Below, one piece after another: positions 35,212 to 47,876 of a stretch of 64,000 nucleotides of DNA. The stretch is from positions 7,715,501 through 7,779,500 of the forward strand of contig NC_062242.1 in assembly GCF_905475465.1 (NCBI RefSeq), in the 5' to 3' direction. Each line of letters opens with the position of its first letter. Positions within the stretch are counted from its first letter, which is position 1. The translations under genes were made by a program, and so were the position numbers. Origin of the DNA: Pieris napi. Taxonomy: Eukaryota; Arthropoda; Insecta; Lepidoptera; Pieridae. Below the pieces are notes generated by a model. It saw nothing but the letters and a program-made list of their open reading frames with translations. It made no database searches and was not told the origin of the DNA.

Positions 35212-36657
35212 TAGACCAGTGCAGATAGCCTTCAAAATAAATAAAAAGTGAAAAAAATTACAGTAGGATAAAACCCATTAGAAAGGCAGGGGAATATGAT
35301 CAAAATGAAAGGAAAAATAAATTACGGTCGATCTGAGGTCGGGAAGGGGTAGGGGGGGGGGAGTTTTAAAGGTAAAAAACGGTTTATCTCGATTTCCGGC
35401 AAAACTAAAAGTCCTATCGAAGAAAGTTAAATGGCAAAGTTGTAGGTAATAAAAAGATCTAAAACTTTTGTATTCACACATTTTTAACATAACCTCAAAA
35501 TTGGTGTGAAAATTTCAAAAAACCAAGTTTTTGGTCTTTTATTTTTATCTTTAACAAAAATATTTTTTTTTTAACGAAATTTGGTGAAAACTTACCTTTC
35601 TATGTCCCAAATACACTGTAATTTATTTGATTAAAAATATTTATTTGTTCACCTTATTTTGAATTAATATTGAAAAAACACCCTAATTTTCAATCGAAAA
35701 TTCTGACGTCAAAATTTCAGCTTTTTTAAAAAAGTTGGTGTGCTTTCAGTTCGTTGAAATCTCTACTTTCCTATGGTAAAGAAATATATATATATATTAC
35801 CATAGTAAATCGTCTCAGAAAACGCAAAAAATCGTATGCAGTAACGCCCAGACCTGTCATCCCCTTCCTTACTTCTCTATGAAATACGAAAATTTTAGCC
35901 CATCTAAAGGCTAAACTTTTTTTTTAAGGTCACTCAGGTATATATAAGTTATCTTAAAATAGTAATAAATAGGCATCTGATTATAATTTAAAGAAGATTC
36001 ATAGAGAAGTAGGGAAGGGTATGACGGGTCTGGGCGTTACTGCATACGATGTTTTGCATTTTTTGAGAAGATTTTCTATGGTAATATATATATTTTTTTT
36101 ACCATAGGAAAGTAGAGATTTCAACGAACTGAAAGCACACCAACTTTTTGAAAAAAGCTGAAATTTTGACGTCAGAATTTTCGATTGAAAATTAGGGTGT
36201 TTTTTCGATATTAATTCAAAATAAGGTGAAAAAATAGATATTCAAAATCAAATAAATTACAGTATATTTGGGACATAATAAGGTAAGTTTTCACCAAATT
36301 TCGTTTAAAAAAAAAATTTTTTGTAAAAGATAAAAATAAAAAACCAAAAACTTGGTTTTTTGAATTTTTCACACCAATTTTGAGGTTATGTGAAAAATGT
36401 GTGAATACAAAAGTTTTAGATCTTTTTATTACCTACAACTTTGCCATTTAACTTTCTTCGATAGGACTTTTAGTTTTGGCGGAAATCGAGATAAACCGTT
36501 TTTTACCCTTAAAACTCCCCCCCCCCCTACCCCTTCCCGACCTCAGATCGACCGTAATTTATTTTTCCTTTCATTTTGATCATATTCCCCTGCTTTTCTA
36601 ATGGGTTTCATCCTACTGTAATTTTTTTTGGTTTCAAAAATTATCGGCACTGGTCTA
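35212..36657. mobile_element. Large foldback element with about 660-bp arms
   Basis: 35212-35883 is the near-perfect reverse complement of 35998-36657, leaving a 114-bp spacer. Termini are TAGACCAGTGC and GCACTGGTCTA. If TA is a duplicated target, the termini are GACCAGTGC; alternatively the 3-bp AAG flanking both sides is the duplication. The arms share a poly-G/poly-C tract, GTGAAAACTTACC-type segments and a nested small hairpin (CTATGGTAA...TTACCATAG). The short frames at 35278-35490 and 36397-36579 are the two arms of the same sequence and not genes. No transposase is encoded, so it is a non-autonomous foldback element. Confidence 0.9.
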
Positions 36658-37769
36658 AAGTGCGTTCAATGTTGTAACTGTTTATTTGTGTATGTCCACA
36701 AACTTCTCGGAAACAAGAAGACAGATTGAGGTTAACGTTTTTAAATAAGGTGTATTGGAATACACACACATATATAGGTTGGAACCTAGCTAACAAACCA
36801 AGTTATATAAAAATCGCTTCAGTTTTGGGATATCCACGCATTTCTGGATGTGGCACAGTTCTTCTGGGGCACAGTTCTGGATGTGGGAAGTTTCTTGTTT
36901 CATCCCAAGACACTTTTTCGGTCGTAGAGCCGGTGTGAGTGTGAGTGAGGTTAATAATGTTGACAAGTATTTTTTATTTATTTTTATTAAGTAGCGTTTT
37001 TTGATCTTTTTTTGAAGCATTTATTACTTACGGCAATTTAGGCAGCCTAATAAAAAACATTTCAACTGCTTTGAACATTTCCCTGGTCAGTTGTGGTAGC
37101 TTGTGATTTATTGATGTTGAATACTTACAAAGATACAGTTCAATAGTTTTAATGACTTACCTGAAAAGAAATATAGTTTACAGTTAGTAATAATTCGTAT
37201 TTATATTAAGAAACATATTTGGTTTAAAATCCTACAAATAACAGAGTATGGATCAGACATATTTTTTCGTTTCGTTGTTAGGCTAAGATTTAGGTCACTT
37301 TTGGTCTATGAGCCAAAGGAATTTTTGTTTCTTAATTTGGTAAATTACCGAGTTAATTAGTGAGCACCAAGCACAATATTATTGTTCTATTATTATTTAT
37401 TACTCACGAAACAAATAATAACAGTAATAAATAATAATAATCCTTATTATATACAATAACTAAATTTCTAAATAGTAATAATGTTTGTCTTTACTTCGTA
37501 CTGAGAAAAAAACTGTGTTACGGTAGGAAGGCCTGTACCTAACAAACCACCAAAATTTTTATTCAAACAAAACAAAACCAAAGCAACATAAGATGCAGAC
37601 AAAAATGTTGAGTCCGTTTTCTAATTCGTTACTTGAGTCAAAATCTCGCTGTCAAATATTTGACATATCACTTTATTTAGAATCATACATATATATAATT
37701 AATATAGAAATAATATTAAAGTTTTCTTTTTCGTATCACCTCAACGTCCGCCTTTCTTTAACTGAGCAT
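36658..37769. other. Gene-free AT-rich stretch
   Basis: Overlapping short frames on both strands at 36726-37020 look non-coding. A1-3 base periodic TAAT tracts lie around 37380-37460. Confidence 0.3.
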
Positions 37770-37995
37770 TTTTCAAGGCAGTATTTGCCGCCCACCACCA
37801 CTATGTGGAACCAGCTGCCCACTGAAGTATTTCCGAACCAATTCAACTTAGGGTCCTTCAAGAAATTAGCGTAACAATTCTTAAAATGCCGGCAACGCGC
37901 CTGAGAGCCCTCTGGCATTGAGAGTGTCTATGGGCGGCGGTATTACTTATACTTAACATTAGGTGAGCCTGCCTGTTTACCCCCTGTTCAATAAA
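37770..37995 (+). pseudogene. 3' end of a non-LTR retrotransposon, copy D3
   Basis: The best-preserved tail of this family: the frame reads FSRQYLPPTTTMWNQLPTEV and then FPNQFNLGSFKKLA, followed after a stop by decayed FLKCRQRA-like residues and a GEPACLPP-like end with an A-tract. The upstream frame (37593-37770) is unrelated AT-rich sequence. 5'-truncated jockey/CR1-like element. Confidence 0.75.
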
Positions 37996-38576
37996 AAAAG
38001 AAAGGTGGAGTTTAATATTTGAATGTGTGTTAAAGATTGTATTTATATTTTTTCAAGGAACGATATCCTAGCTGGTTTTCTTTCATAATAGTTAAATGTA
38101 AAGTTTCATAACTTGATAGTGTTTAACAATAAAAAGGCTTTTAAGAAAATATTAGCGAGTCAAAAAGCTATTTTGCGGCGAGCGTTCAAAGTACAACCGA
38201 GTAGAAACGTGAATACAGAAAGCATTGTTGAAAAAATCTTTTGAATTGCACAGTTAAATTCTGTAAAATAAAATGTACTATAGATTCGAAACGGTCAATG
38301 CTATGGACTAGTTAATGTAATTTCCGTTTACATTGGTGCAATGAAGATAAGAGCGAGTAGCTGTATCTATGCATGTCTTGTTACTGGGCATTTAGTGTGA
38401 GTGGAATGGTCGTAAACATGCACTGCTGTTCTAACGCTCTAACTTTTTAAGCATTGAGTTACATTTAAACTTTTTCTCTGCTTATCACTTGAATAATTTC
38501 CTTATTGATATATACAATACAGACATGCTTTTCGTAATTAGAATTTTTTAAATATCTGTTACAATATCAATCTAAT

Positions 38577-38792
38577 AAGCAAATAGGTGATCAGCCGCCT
38601 GTGCCTGACACACACCGTTGAATTTTTTTTGGCAAGCCGGTTTCGTCACGATGTATTTATTTATTCCTTCACTGTTCGAGCGAATGTTAAATGCGCACAG
38701 ATAGAAAGTCCATTAGTGCACGGCCGGGGATCGAACCTACGACCTCAGGGATGAAGATCGCACGATAAGCCACATAGCCGAAAGTGCTCATT
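38577..38792 (-). repeat. SINE family C, copy 3
   Basis: Reverse copy with AGGTGATCAGCCGCCTGTGC, CTGACACACACCGTTGA, GAGCGAATGTTAAATGCGCA, GGGGATCGAACCTACGACCT (complement of box B) and a degenerate head. Confidence 0.8.
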
Positions 38793-41013
38793 TTATTGAA
38801 TTACTTTCAGATATATTTAATTGCCGACGTACGAATAGTTAATAAAATAACTCATGTGTGATTCTAATATTATGAATATAATATTTTTCCACAGATTAAG
38901 TCCATAGAAATAATTGTGACAATATATTTTATTGACTCAGGTGGACCGTAGGACCGGAGGCAGTTATAAGATATTTTTCTGGGAAAAATGTATTGAAGTT
39001 GGTTTTTTTTTATTAAAATAACATTTCTCGCGGGAAAAGTTGAAAAGTTAAAGCTATGTCATGCAAACCCAAAAACTCGCTCTCTTAATGTTTAAAAAAC
39101 TGCGAAATTACTGTAAAGTCTCCATTTAAAACTGAAAAACTTTGTTCATTTGTCAATCGCAGACGCCATTAAAACACACTTTACAATTGCATCACTGTGA
39201 CCATTTCGCTGTCAAAAACATAGACCATTCATCATGCCCCCCTGAACAATATAAGGCTTCTGGTACACCGAGATTTTGAGTATAGATATTCATTAAAATA
39301 AATTTCATAATTATTTGCATGTAGGTAAAATCTTGTCAAAAATAGGAACATATTTCTGAAGGGAACTGAAACATGATCAACGAAGACTTATCATAAAAAA
39401 ATATCGTTGATTATTAAATGAATTGCTAAACAATTAAACAATACAACACATAATACACTACACATTCGAACTATCTTAAAGAACAATTTCAACTCAATTT
39501 AAACCATACAATTACGGAAACACAATGAAAATACACGAATTCCTTCGAAAATTAACTGCGGAAGATTTGCAGGTAGGCGTTGATCGGAGTTATGTTTGGG
39601 CAACGCAATTGCATTAGTTAATGCGCGGAGTGCACTTGGATTTATAGTTTATGGAACGGTTTTGCTTGGATTAGAAAATGATATTAATAAATACTATTTA
39701 CAAATGATTGATTTTAAAGCCACAGATAACTTTGATACTTGAAAAATAATATTAATAATTTAGTAATGATTAGAAAGTCCAGTCTAGGGAAAACTGGTGC
39801 TGGTCCTAATTGGTGGAGGCTTTCACCTCGAAAGTGGGTTCAAAACTTACACTGTTAGCGCTAAATCGGTGTCAGTCAAAAAGGATGACAATTTTGATGA
39901 CTACTGTGTACACAGTCCTAGATATACGAAAAAAAGCTTTTATTAAGTAATTTTTTTATTATATTATAAGGATTTTTTTTATTTTGAATACTTAGCTAGT
40001 ATTAATGTAACACTGATTTTAATTCATGCATACTATGTAACCATTTAAACACGAGATCAATCGCTAGAGACAAAAATATGTATGATTAGGGATTCGAATA
40101 CAATCATGAATGATAAAATAACTATTGAATATGCGTATATTGTAACTCATAAATCTTTATACACTTTTGTTCCACTGTTCGACGTGATAAAATTGCTATT
40201 ATAACCAATTCACTAAGGACCCTTCCAGTTCAATAATCCCATAGCGAACTACATTAGTCGGCTCGCAACCAAATAATGTACAGTTATGGGACGTAAATTT
40301 CAGAATTCACAGTAATTGTGATTCACTCGATTCGAATTGGATTCGCGATAGTTATCACTGTTAGTTGGAGTTAAATTATTTATGCGCTTAGCTATTTGAT
40401 AACCGAATAACAGTGCTCGAGTAAAATTAATTTCGTTATTCGATTTTGTATATGTACTTTGTATTGATTGTAGTTTGAATGCTTTATTTAGCATGCACTT
40501 TGTTATATAAGTGTGTATAAGTACAATTTACTTATTGTACCTATATATTTATCGTAATACATTATTTACAGTCTAAAGTATAGGGGTGCTTATTTAAATA
40601 ACCTTAAATGTAATAGGTCTGATAATGATATGTAAGCAATTTTAGCATAAAGCGTAATCGCGTGTAATGTGCGTCCGCGCCTCTCCTTTGCGATAATGGT
40701 TTAAATACGCTTGTAACTAGTCCGTACGGTAAAGGAAAACATTTGACAAGTGCTGTAATTTATAATATTTTTTCTGTTTACGTTTCATCCGCCGTGGATG
40801 ATGGATTGGAAGGAAGCCAGTATTAAAACAATCATATAGGTTGAGTTGGTCATACTCTATGAGTTAGGAATATACTTAAATCCAAAATCTTAAATACTTT
40901 TACTTGGTGCCTGATAAAGAGCCTTACACCTGGTTAAGACTACTTAATTTGGGATAGTTATGTTTTTAAACCCAGTCTATGCATAAATGTTTTTATTTAT
41001 ATGTATGATAGGA
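38793..41013. other. Gene-free stretch with a possible decayed repeat
   Basis: 39780-39920 is less AT-rich (TCCAGTCTAGGGAAAACTGG, TGACTACTGTGTACACAGTC) and might be a decayed SINE. Nothing coding is supported. Confidence 0.3.
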
Positions 41014-41036
41014 GAGACCTAGGTCTCGACGTCGAG
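41014..41036. repeat. Two overlapping perfect palindromes
   Basis: GAGACCTAGGTCTC (41014-41027) and CTCGACGTCGAG (41025-41036) overlap by three bases. Confidence 0.7.
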
Positions 41037-42279
41037 GATAATAAAATGAAAAAGCGGATGCAATCTGAATCCAAGACCTATAAAGAATAGTACCACTAGA
41101 TTACTATTATAACGCCTAAAATACCTGCAGCGCAAATTATGAATATTAAACCGTATTATAATATATTCTGAATTAAAATGACACTGTGTAAAGTTATACC
41201 AGCTAATTAGCGCTTGGGGCTGTTAATTACACTTAATGCCAGCGACTCGACTCTTGTATTATTTTATCGCAAGCCTTAAATATACTTCTAACTGCCACTT
41301 TTATTTTATTGGACTACCTGAAAATCTGATTAGGTTTACAAGTCTCAATATTCAGTATTAATAAAGTTTAATAATCCTAACTTATTATCAAAATAAATAG
41401 GAGCTTAAGTACTTGACAATACATAACGTGAGCGGTCAATCGCCTCTTAGTTATTTTTTCTTTTTAAACAAGTGTCGTGATTTTGGCAATTAAAATTATA
41501 TCACATATCACGTTCATCACAATGTGTATTATAACACCAAAGGCTGGGGCAGTTTTAAAGTTTGATATAAAAATCAATAATTGTGAAAAGCAAATGCGTT
41601 TATTATTAATTATTGCACTAACACTCATTGTTATGTCATATGTTTTTATGTTACAATCATTAATGTATCTAATGTTAAAAGCATATTTTTATCGTGTTTA
41701 TACACATAGAATACGCAATTTTTTTTTAATTTTTATTTACAATACTGAGGGTTGATTTTACTGAAGAAAAAGTATGTTGGCATTACTACGAGGCAAAAAT
41801 ACATTTCAACGCCGCAATGAAACACTTAGCGAAGGAATTATTGTGGCAAATGAAGCGGGCCACACTAGGGTAGCAATATTGTACTGTAAAACATAATACG
41901 CGTTTATTTGCTATTTATATATTAAATAGGAACAGTAAATAGAAATCATTTAAATATCTGTGTGTCTTAATAATTAATGTGCAATATTTTGTAAGTGACT
42001 GCGTTCGAAGGTAAAACAGTTATTAGACAATGTTAAAATAGACCTATAATAACAACAAATAATACCTATGACAAAAAAGCTGTTATATTATTTATATTAA
42101 TAATTATTCAAAATGTTTTTACTGAGAGGTTTCTCAGAGGTCCGTATTCTACAACGTAAATAAAATTTTATTTGTAAGCATGTAAGAAGCAAGAGCTGTC
42201 AAACCATTATTTTATAGCTCAACGTTTGAATAAATACTAAAAATACGAATTTAAATCTGTATTTCTCCTTACAACATTA
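41037..42279. other. Gene-free AT-rich stretch
   Basis: A 92-codon plus frame at 41477-41755 is very hydrophobic with AT-driven residues (Ile, Leu, Phe, Tyr) and no domain. It is more likely chance than a membrane protein. Confidence 0.25.
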
Positions 42280-42372
42280 CAAAATAATGAAATTTAAAGT
42301 TCCAGTTCCAAATCAAGAGCGTAGAGCGAGTGAGAAGAACTGGCAACAACGCCACTCTTTTTTATCGCATAA
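42280..42372 (+). repeat. Repeat family G, copy 2
   Basis: AAAGTTCCAGTTCCAAATCA, GAGCGTAGAGCGAGTGAGAA and GAACTGGCAACAACGCCACT align with copy 1 at 19441. Confidence 0.55.
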
Positions 42373-43713
42373 CCATTACTTACCTTCACTTGACATACTA
42401 AAACAAATCACCATGATATTAATACAATAACCGCTTAGCATCCGTGGGCAACAAAGAAGCAAGCACTAGGGTGAGAACAAAAGACAATCACGTAATCGAT
42501 CAATTAAAACGTGTAAAGAGACCGGTGACTATAAAAAGTATCGCACGATGTATGGCCAGCCATGTGTTTGGATGTATAAATTATTATTTTTGCAAGAACA
42601 TCTCAATATAATTTTAATATTGTTACCATAATGACATTGTTACCATGTTGACAAATTAGAAGTACGAATATTAAATTATTTGAATTCATATACGACAAAG
42701 TCCAATTTAGAATTGAACAAATTAAATCAATATTATAATATTATATGGATTCAGTTCAGGATAATCCCGTAAGCTTTGTGTGTTATGATTAAATTGTTAC
42801 TCTTGTTCCAATAATGTAGAATCAATCGATAAACTCAATTTAATTTTATATGAAGAGATGAATTTCTTTAAACCATTTATATGTTTATACCATCTATTTG
42901 CTTCAAATACTTCAATTTCAACTATAAATTGGAACAATTAATTAACAATCGCAAATAATAATATATGCTCAGAAAATAACAGTTGTGTGTAACACAATTT
43001 TACGGGAGAGTTTTTAGGATATCATACGTATTAAGTTGCCCTTTTTGCAGTAATGCTGCTTACAATTTTTGGTTTTCGTTTATTAAAACAGGTGAGGGTT
43101 TTTTTTAATGAATGAGTTGTCTTATGTTAGTTCTTTAATATGAATAAGAAAATTAAATTACTATAACAACCTGATAAAACGTTTTGTTAAATTTTTCAAC
43201 TGCATTGTACAATAAAATTTAAAGTTCAAATTCATAGTGGTTGACGTATGAACTTGGGAAACTGATTGCAATAGAAATTACGCAACCTAACCGAAATTGT
43301 TATATGCTAGCCTAGCGGTTACTGAACATACAAGTATCTCATACAAAAGTATGTTTTTTTTTATCCTGATAAAATAAAATACTTGGCGACTTTAGTCATA
43401 ACTTGCGTCAAATTGGCATAGTAATTACACATTCCGCGGTTGTGAATAATATCCACAGTTAAATGTGTACGTTTTTAATATAAATAACAATTGAGTTGAC
43501 GGTAATATTATTATGGTTACCATACTTAATGTGTTATGAAATTTATTATTCTAGTATTTTTTTATAATGAATCACTCATTACTACATGCACAATCAGGGA
43601 CTTTTGTATATGTTATAAATAGACTACTATTACAGCTGAAAAACTATATATTTTTAGTTTCATTTTTAGTATTATTTAAATATGTGAATAACAAATATAT
43701 TTTATAGAACATT
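42373..43713. other. Gene-free AT-rich stretch
   Basis: Nothing recognisable on either strand. Confidence 0.4.
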
Positions 43714-43927
43714 GGGCAAACGGGCAGGAGGCTCATCTGATGTTAAGTGTTACCACCGCCCATGGACACTCAATGCCAGAGGGCTCGCGAGTGCGTTGCC
43801 GGCCTTTTAAGAATTGGTATGTTCTTTTCTTGAAGACCCTAAGTCGAATTGTTTCGGAAATACTTCGGCTGGGCTGGTTCCACATAGCGGTGCTGCGCGG
43901 TAAAATTTGCCTTGAAAAACGGCCAAA
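43714..43927 (-). pseudogene. 3' end of a non-LTR retrotransposon, copy D4
   Basis: Reverse-oriented tail: GGGCAAACGGGCAGGAGGCT, GAGTGCGTTGCCGGCCTTTT, AAGAATTGGTATGTTCTTTT and GGCTGGTTCCACATAGCGGT. The plus frame at 43740-43946 is a shadow of this tail. Confidence 0.7.
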
Positions 43928-43996
43928 TTTAATACATTCACACTAATTAATAAGCAAATGTATATAATACGTAATAATCACATGAAACATATTTAA

Positions 43997-44550
43997 CTAG
44001 TAAGACTCGGCCAAGCGTTGCTGTGGCTAAGATTTTTGTTATATTACATAGTAGTAAACTATTCAAGAGAAACGGCAGGAGAACACCAATCCACCATGCT
44101 TTTTTGGTGGTTATGCCATTAAATTGTAGCTTATGTGAAACGTTGGTATTTATTTTGATAAGGATCAATACCTAGGTACGAATAAAGAGCCTTTTCTAAC
44201 GGTGATATTTTAATAAAAAAAATTAATAAAAGGACACTTATTATGACTTAACTATAAAAGATAGAGACATGCTGTCGACACATTTTTCATAGATAGTGAT
44301 GTGTCCTGAAAAATTGTAATACATCATTTTGTTCTATCATTAATAGTTTTCGCAGCGCACACGATTGAAGGAAGTTTTTTGTTTATTTTTTTACACCTTG
44401 GGTTAGATTATTCAAGTTTTAGTAAGCATCCCTAATTTTTTTGAAAATCAAATATAGCATATGTCAGTCGGGAATAGTGTAGCTTGCCAACAGTGAAAGA
44501 ATTTTCGAAATTGGTTCAGTAGTTTCGGAGCCTTTAATAAATTAATAAGA
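43997..44550 (+). repeat. Interspersed repeat family E, copy 2 (longest)
   Basis: ACTAGTAAGACTCGGCCAAG, then GTTGCTGTGGCTAAGA, TTTTGGTGGTTATGCCATTA and GTGAAACGTTGG. It appears to extend to TTGGTTCAGTAGTTTCGGAG near 44545, a phrase common at the other side of such lepidopteran repeats. Non-coding. Confidence 0.55.
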
Positions 44551-44854
44551 TTTCATCAATCGCATCATTTCTAATACAACATTTTAACAACTTTCAATAA
44601 TAACAAGTTAACAAAGTGTGGTGTATCTGTGAACAGAGGCCACACGTATTCATTACATCGGGTTTCAGATTACCTCAATTGCAGTGAGTCAGCTCTTTCT
44701 AATCTAGATAAACATAATTGCATTTAGATCTTTATTTGGTTTCGAAATTGCCTCGACTTTAGATTTATTTTTAAATCGTTTCCATGGGCGCATTACTTGG
44801 ATACTGCTGCAGTAAGTATTCCGACTAATTTATTTATTTAATTTTAATATATAC

Positions 44855-44861
44855 CTTTACA

Positions 44862-44898
<37 letters not shown>

Positions 44899-45060
44899 GC
44901 TATGTTGGTTTGTGTACGCTTCTAAAACTCAAAAAGTCTGAAACTGAAATTTTTGCATGATTTATAATCCGCATCAAGGATTCTGCTTATCTATTTTTTT
45001 TAATCATGTGTTTCATTTTTTTCCATAAGAATTGCAAAATTAAACTTATATGAAATGTAT
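44855..45060 (+). repeat. (TA)n microsatellite and Helitron-like 5' end
   Basis: A run of TA dinucleotides at about 44863-44893 is preceded by TC and followed by AAAAATGCTATGTTGGTTTG and CTAAAACTCAAAAAGTCTG. Lepidopteran Helitron-like repeats commonly begin TCTATATATA...AAAATG (general knowledge, not verified here). Confidence 0.4.
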
Positions 45061-45201
45061 TTATTTTTTTTGTTTCTCATTTCTCAACCATTCAAGCACA
45101 ATGTGCCACAGCAAAACGTGGCAGGGTACAGCTATTTCAAAATAAATATTAACAATAAAAATATTGGTTGTTTGTAAAGTAGGTTTACGATCGAGATGTT
45201 T

Positions 45202-45529
45202 ACGTGATAACGTCTTATTGGTGATATAAGTTTTTGGGAAGTAAGGAATTAATGAAGATAACAATTTTTTCAAATTTTAAATTACATCTATCGTTTTATT
45301 CACACTTTTGATGATAAATTTCGGGTGTAAAATGACAAGTTTACTTATTCGACTATGATATACATTTTTCTTCATACATTCACGGAATGACTGGCAGCGC
45401 TCGAGATGAGACGGGAGATCGGTCCGTCTCTCTCTCGTTATACCTGCGATCGCGCTCGTGAGGTTTTGGTGTGACACAAGTTTCTGAACATGTCACCCGA
45501 CTAAAACGATTTTAAAGACGTTATCACGT
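45202..45529. repeat. Inverted repeat pair bounding a possible MITE
   Basis: ACGTGATAACGTCTT at 45202-45216 is perfectly inverted at 45515-45529. The interior contains a GC-richer core (45385-45470). No target duplication was identified, so it may be the internal part of a larger element. The minus frame at 45277-45477 is probably not a gene. Confidence 0.45.
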
Positions 45530-46129
45530 CAAAAAAAATATCTCTTGCAAAAAAGCAAAATGCAGTGAAACTTTGATGAAAGTTAAAATCAATAAGCTTT
45601 CAGCAGTCTTTATGTAACTGTGCAATTTATGTAAAACAAATTTTTGTCACAATCATTGAATCATAACGCCGTTAAATTTAAACCGCTCACAAACATTATA
45701 TCAATTAAGCGTTATTAACACGAAATCGAATGAACGAAATTATATTCGGGGCCGATTAAAATTATTTGTAGCGAATACAACGTGTTTAACGGCGACTATA
45801 AAATTTCAATTGCAAGCAATCTGTGGAAATTGCTAGTGCGTGTCTGTACCGGAGTCATATGTAAAAATATGCCGATGATTTTGACAATGTGACGCTGCGA
45901 ATCACTCGCGTGAATTGGACCATTATGAATGTACTTAACGGACTGTTGGCTTTCAATTTTAACAAGAGGTTTATGCTGGTGTCATGTTGTATTAATAATT
46001 ATGTTTTATTATTAATATAAGAGTTAATAATGTATATAATAACTTGGGAAGTTTATTGATTACCTGACGTAAATAATATCTATGTAGTATTTTTTAATCG
46101 CTGCCGCCCTGACAATCGTTTAGTACATT
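45530..46129. other. Gene-free stretch
   Basis: Nothing recognisable. Confidence 0.35.
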
Positions 46130-46132
46130 TTA

Positions 46133-46518
46133 GGCTGAATTTAGTCTCACGCTCACCGTCAGCGCTCATAGATCAGCGCGTAGTTCGTCAGCGCTGACGC
46201 TCAGCGTGGTTCGCTTTTAGTATCGTACCGACCGCCTTACTCGACCTGTATCCACTTCGCGATTTGCCATGTCTGTACACGCTGACGACGTCCGTTCGAC
46301 ACTACAACGCTCACTGAAAGCAGAGGCGCTCTAGCGATCGTCAGCGCTGACAGCTACGCGGCGCCGACGAGCGACGCGTTCGGCCGCGCAGCCATCGGCG
46401 CTGATCACCGTGCGCGCTGATAGCTACGCGTCATTCAAAAACGCTTCCTAGAAGTTCATATATCTCGACCATCAGCGCCGACGGTGCGCGTGCGGTCGGC
46501 GTGACACTAAATTCAGCC
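46133..46518. mobile_element. GC-rich MITE with TTA target-site duplication
   Basis: A 386-bp element with termini GGCTGAATTTAGTCTCACGC and, inward from the right, GGCTGAATTTAGTGTCACGC. The flanks are TTA at 46130-46132 and 46519-46521. It is strongly GC-rich in AT-rich DNA and packed with TCAGCGC/GCGCTGA words, including the 12-bp palindrome GTCAGCGCTGAC at 46187-46198 and 46340-46351. The 3-bp TTA duplication points to PIF/Harbinger. Its first five bases (GGCTG) equal those of the Harbinger left end at 4684, but the termini then diverge. No coding capacity; the frame at 46431-46691 is a shadow. Confidence 0.85.
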
Positions 46519-46521
46519 TTA

Positions 46522-47876
46522 GCTATGCATGGTTTGATCATTGATGTTTTAGTTACTTCACAGACACAATTAGGCGTGTTAAATATTCCATATAAAAATA
46601 AATAATATTTTGAAGTAGACTGGTGATAAATGGTGAAAAGAAAATGTAACAATAGGAACCTTCGAGACTTGAATATTTTTGTAATATGCAAAAATAATTC
46701 TTTCCAACCTCAACGTAACGTCGACCTATTTCATGTTTTCAACATTCAAAACTTTAAACCAAGAATAACGTTACAAGCTTTAGATCGGCAGAGCGGAAAA
46801 AAATTCGGTGCCCTAACAATTGCATATAAAGTCAGGAGCATTTTCAAGCCATCTCTTTAAACGAAATTTTTATTTGAAGCTAACGCTCTTTGGACAAAAG
46901 GCGAGCAAAAATGGCCCGCGAACACTTTGAATTATTAATGTTACTGTGGAGATTCTTGGAAAGCATTTCTTGTATTATTTTCATAATCATCTGACATAAA
47001 TGAAGACTGAGGTAATAATAATTTCTTCAAGTTAGCTTCTTTATGATTTGCCTTTTCATGGTAGTGTTCTTTTGTTTTTCTTTTATCTTTATTTTAATTT
47101 TTATTCTTATTGCAGTAAGTCGTTGATTTAAGAAGATAGACATATTAACAGGAGACTGAAGTATTTTATTAAAAAGTATATTTTAATTGTATATTCTACA
47201 TGTAATTTCGTTTTAGTTCTTGATGAAGCCCCTTTCATATTCGGTTTCTGATTCTGATTTCCCAGACTATTTATTTTGATTTAAATAATATATATTAAAA
47301 AAATAATAAGCACAAAATATGCACTACTAAATAGTTGTATAAATATTATATTTTAATTATGTTTATCTATAAAATTAATAGGTAAGTATTCTTTTCATGT
47401 CCTTGCAAACCAATTGACATTATTCCTCTCGGTTCATAAATTCTTAGCGACAGATTAAGACCTCAGACAGTATTACTTTTAAACCAGCACTTAGCAAGCT
47501 ATACTCATTCACTTGAGCATTAGCTCATTCTGACATAACTAATTATTCCCTCTCAACGCGGTCCTAGCCGCTTGCGTCCTATTTCTAAGGGTAAATTATT
47601 CATAAGGCCTCAGGCACTAAGCACAGGCCGAGCTACAATTTCACCGACATAATGTATTTTGTTATTAGCATCATTAATGTTTCGTGAAAATTGTTCTGAT
47701 TTCTTAAGACCCCTTTAATGTAATTGTACAAACACGAATGGTGTTAACGATATTGTAATAATAGATTGAGAAGCGTTTGAATTTTAAAATGATGAGGTAC
47801 GAAATTTAATATCGCTTTATTCTCGGCTCGTTTTGGTTTGTATACGTTAAAATATTTTATTGTTAGTTATCCAAGT
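46522..47876. other. Gene-free stretch
   Basis: A 76-codon plus frame at 46630-46860 (starts MVKRKCNNRNLRDLNIFVIC) has no recognisable domain. The rest is AT-rich. Confidence 0.25.

Noticed and set aside
35278..36579. Two similar 60-70-codon frames (MCEYKSFRSFYYLQLCHLTF) on opposite strands
   Set aside because: They are the two arms of one long inverted repeat; the similarity is explained by the foldback and the frames end in a poly-C/poly-G tract.
41477..41755. 92-codon hydrophobic plus frame as a membrane protein
   Set aside because: Residues are those expected from AT-rich random codons (I, L, F, Y, N, K); no domain, no repeat and no splice context.
43740..43946. 68-codon plus frame
   Set aside because: Antisense shadow of a retrotransposon tail (copy D4).
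46431..46691. 86-codon minus frame
   Set aside because: Its start is inside the GC-rich MITE and the rest is AT-rich; no domain.
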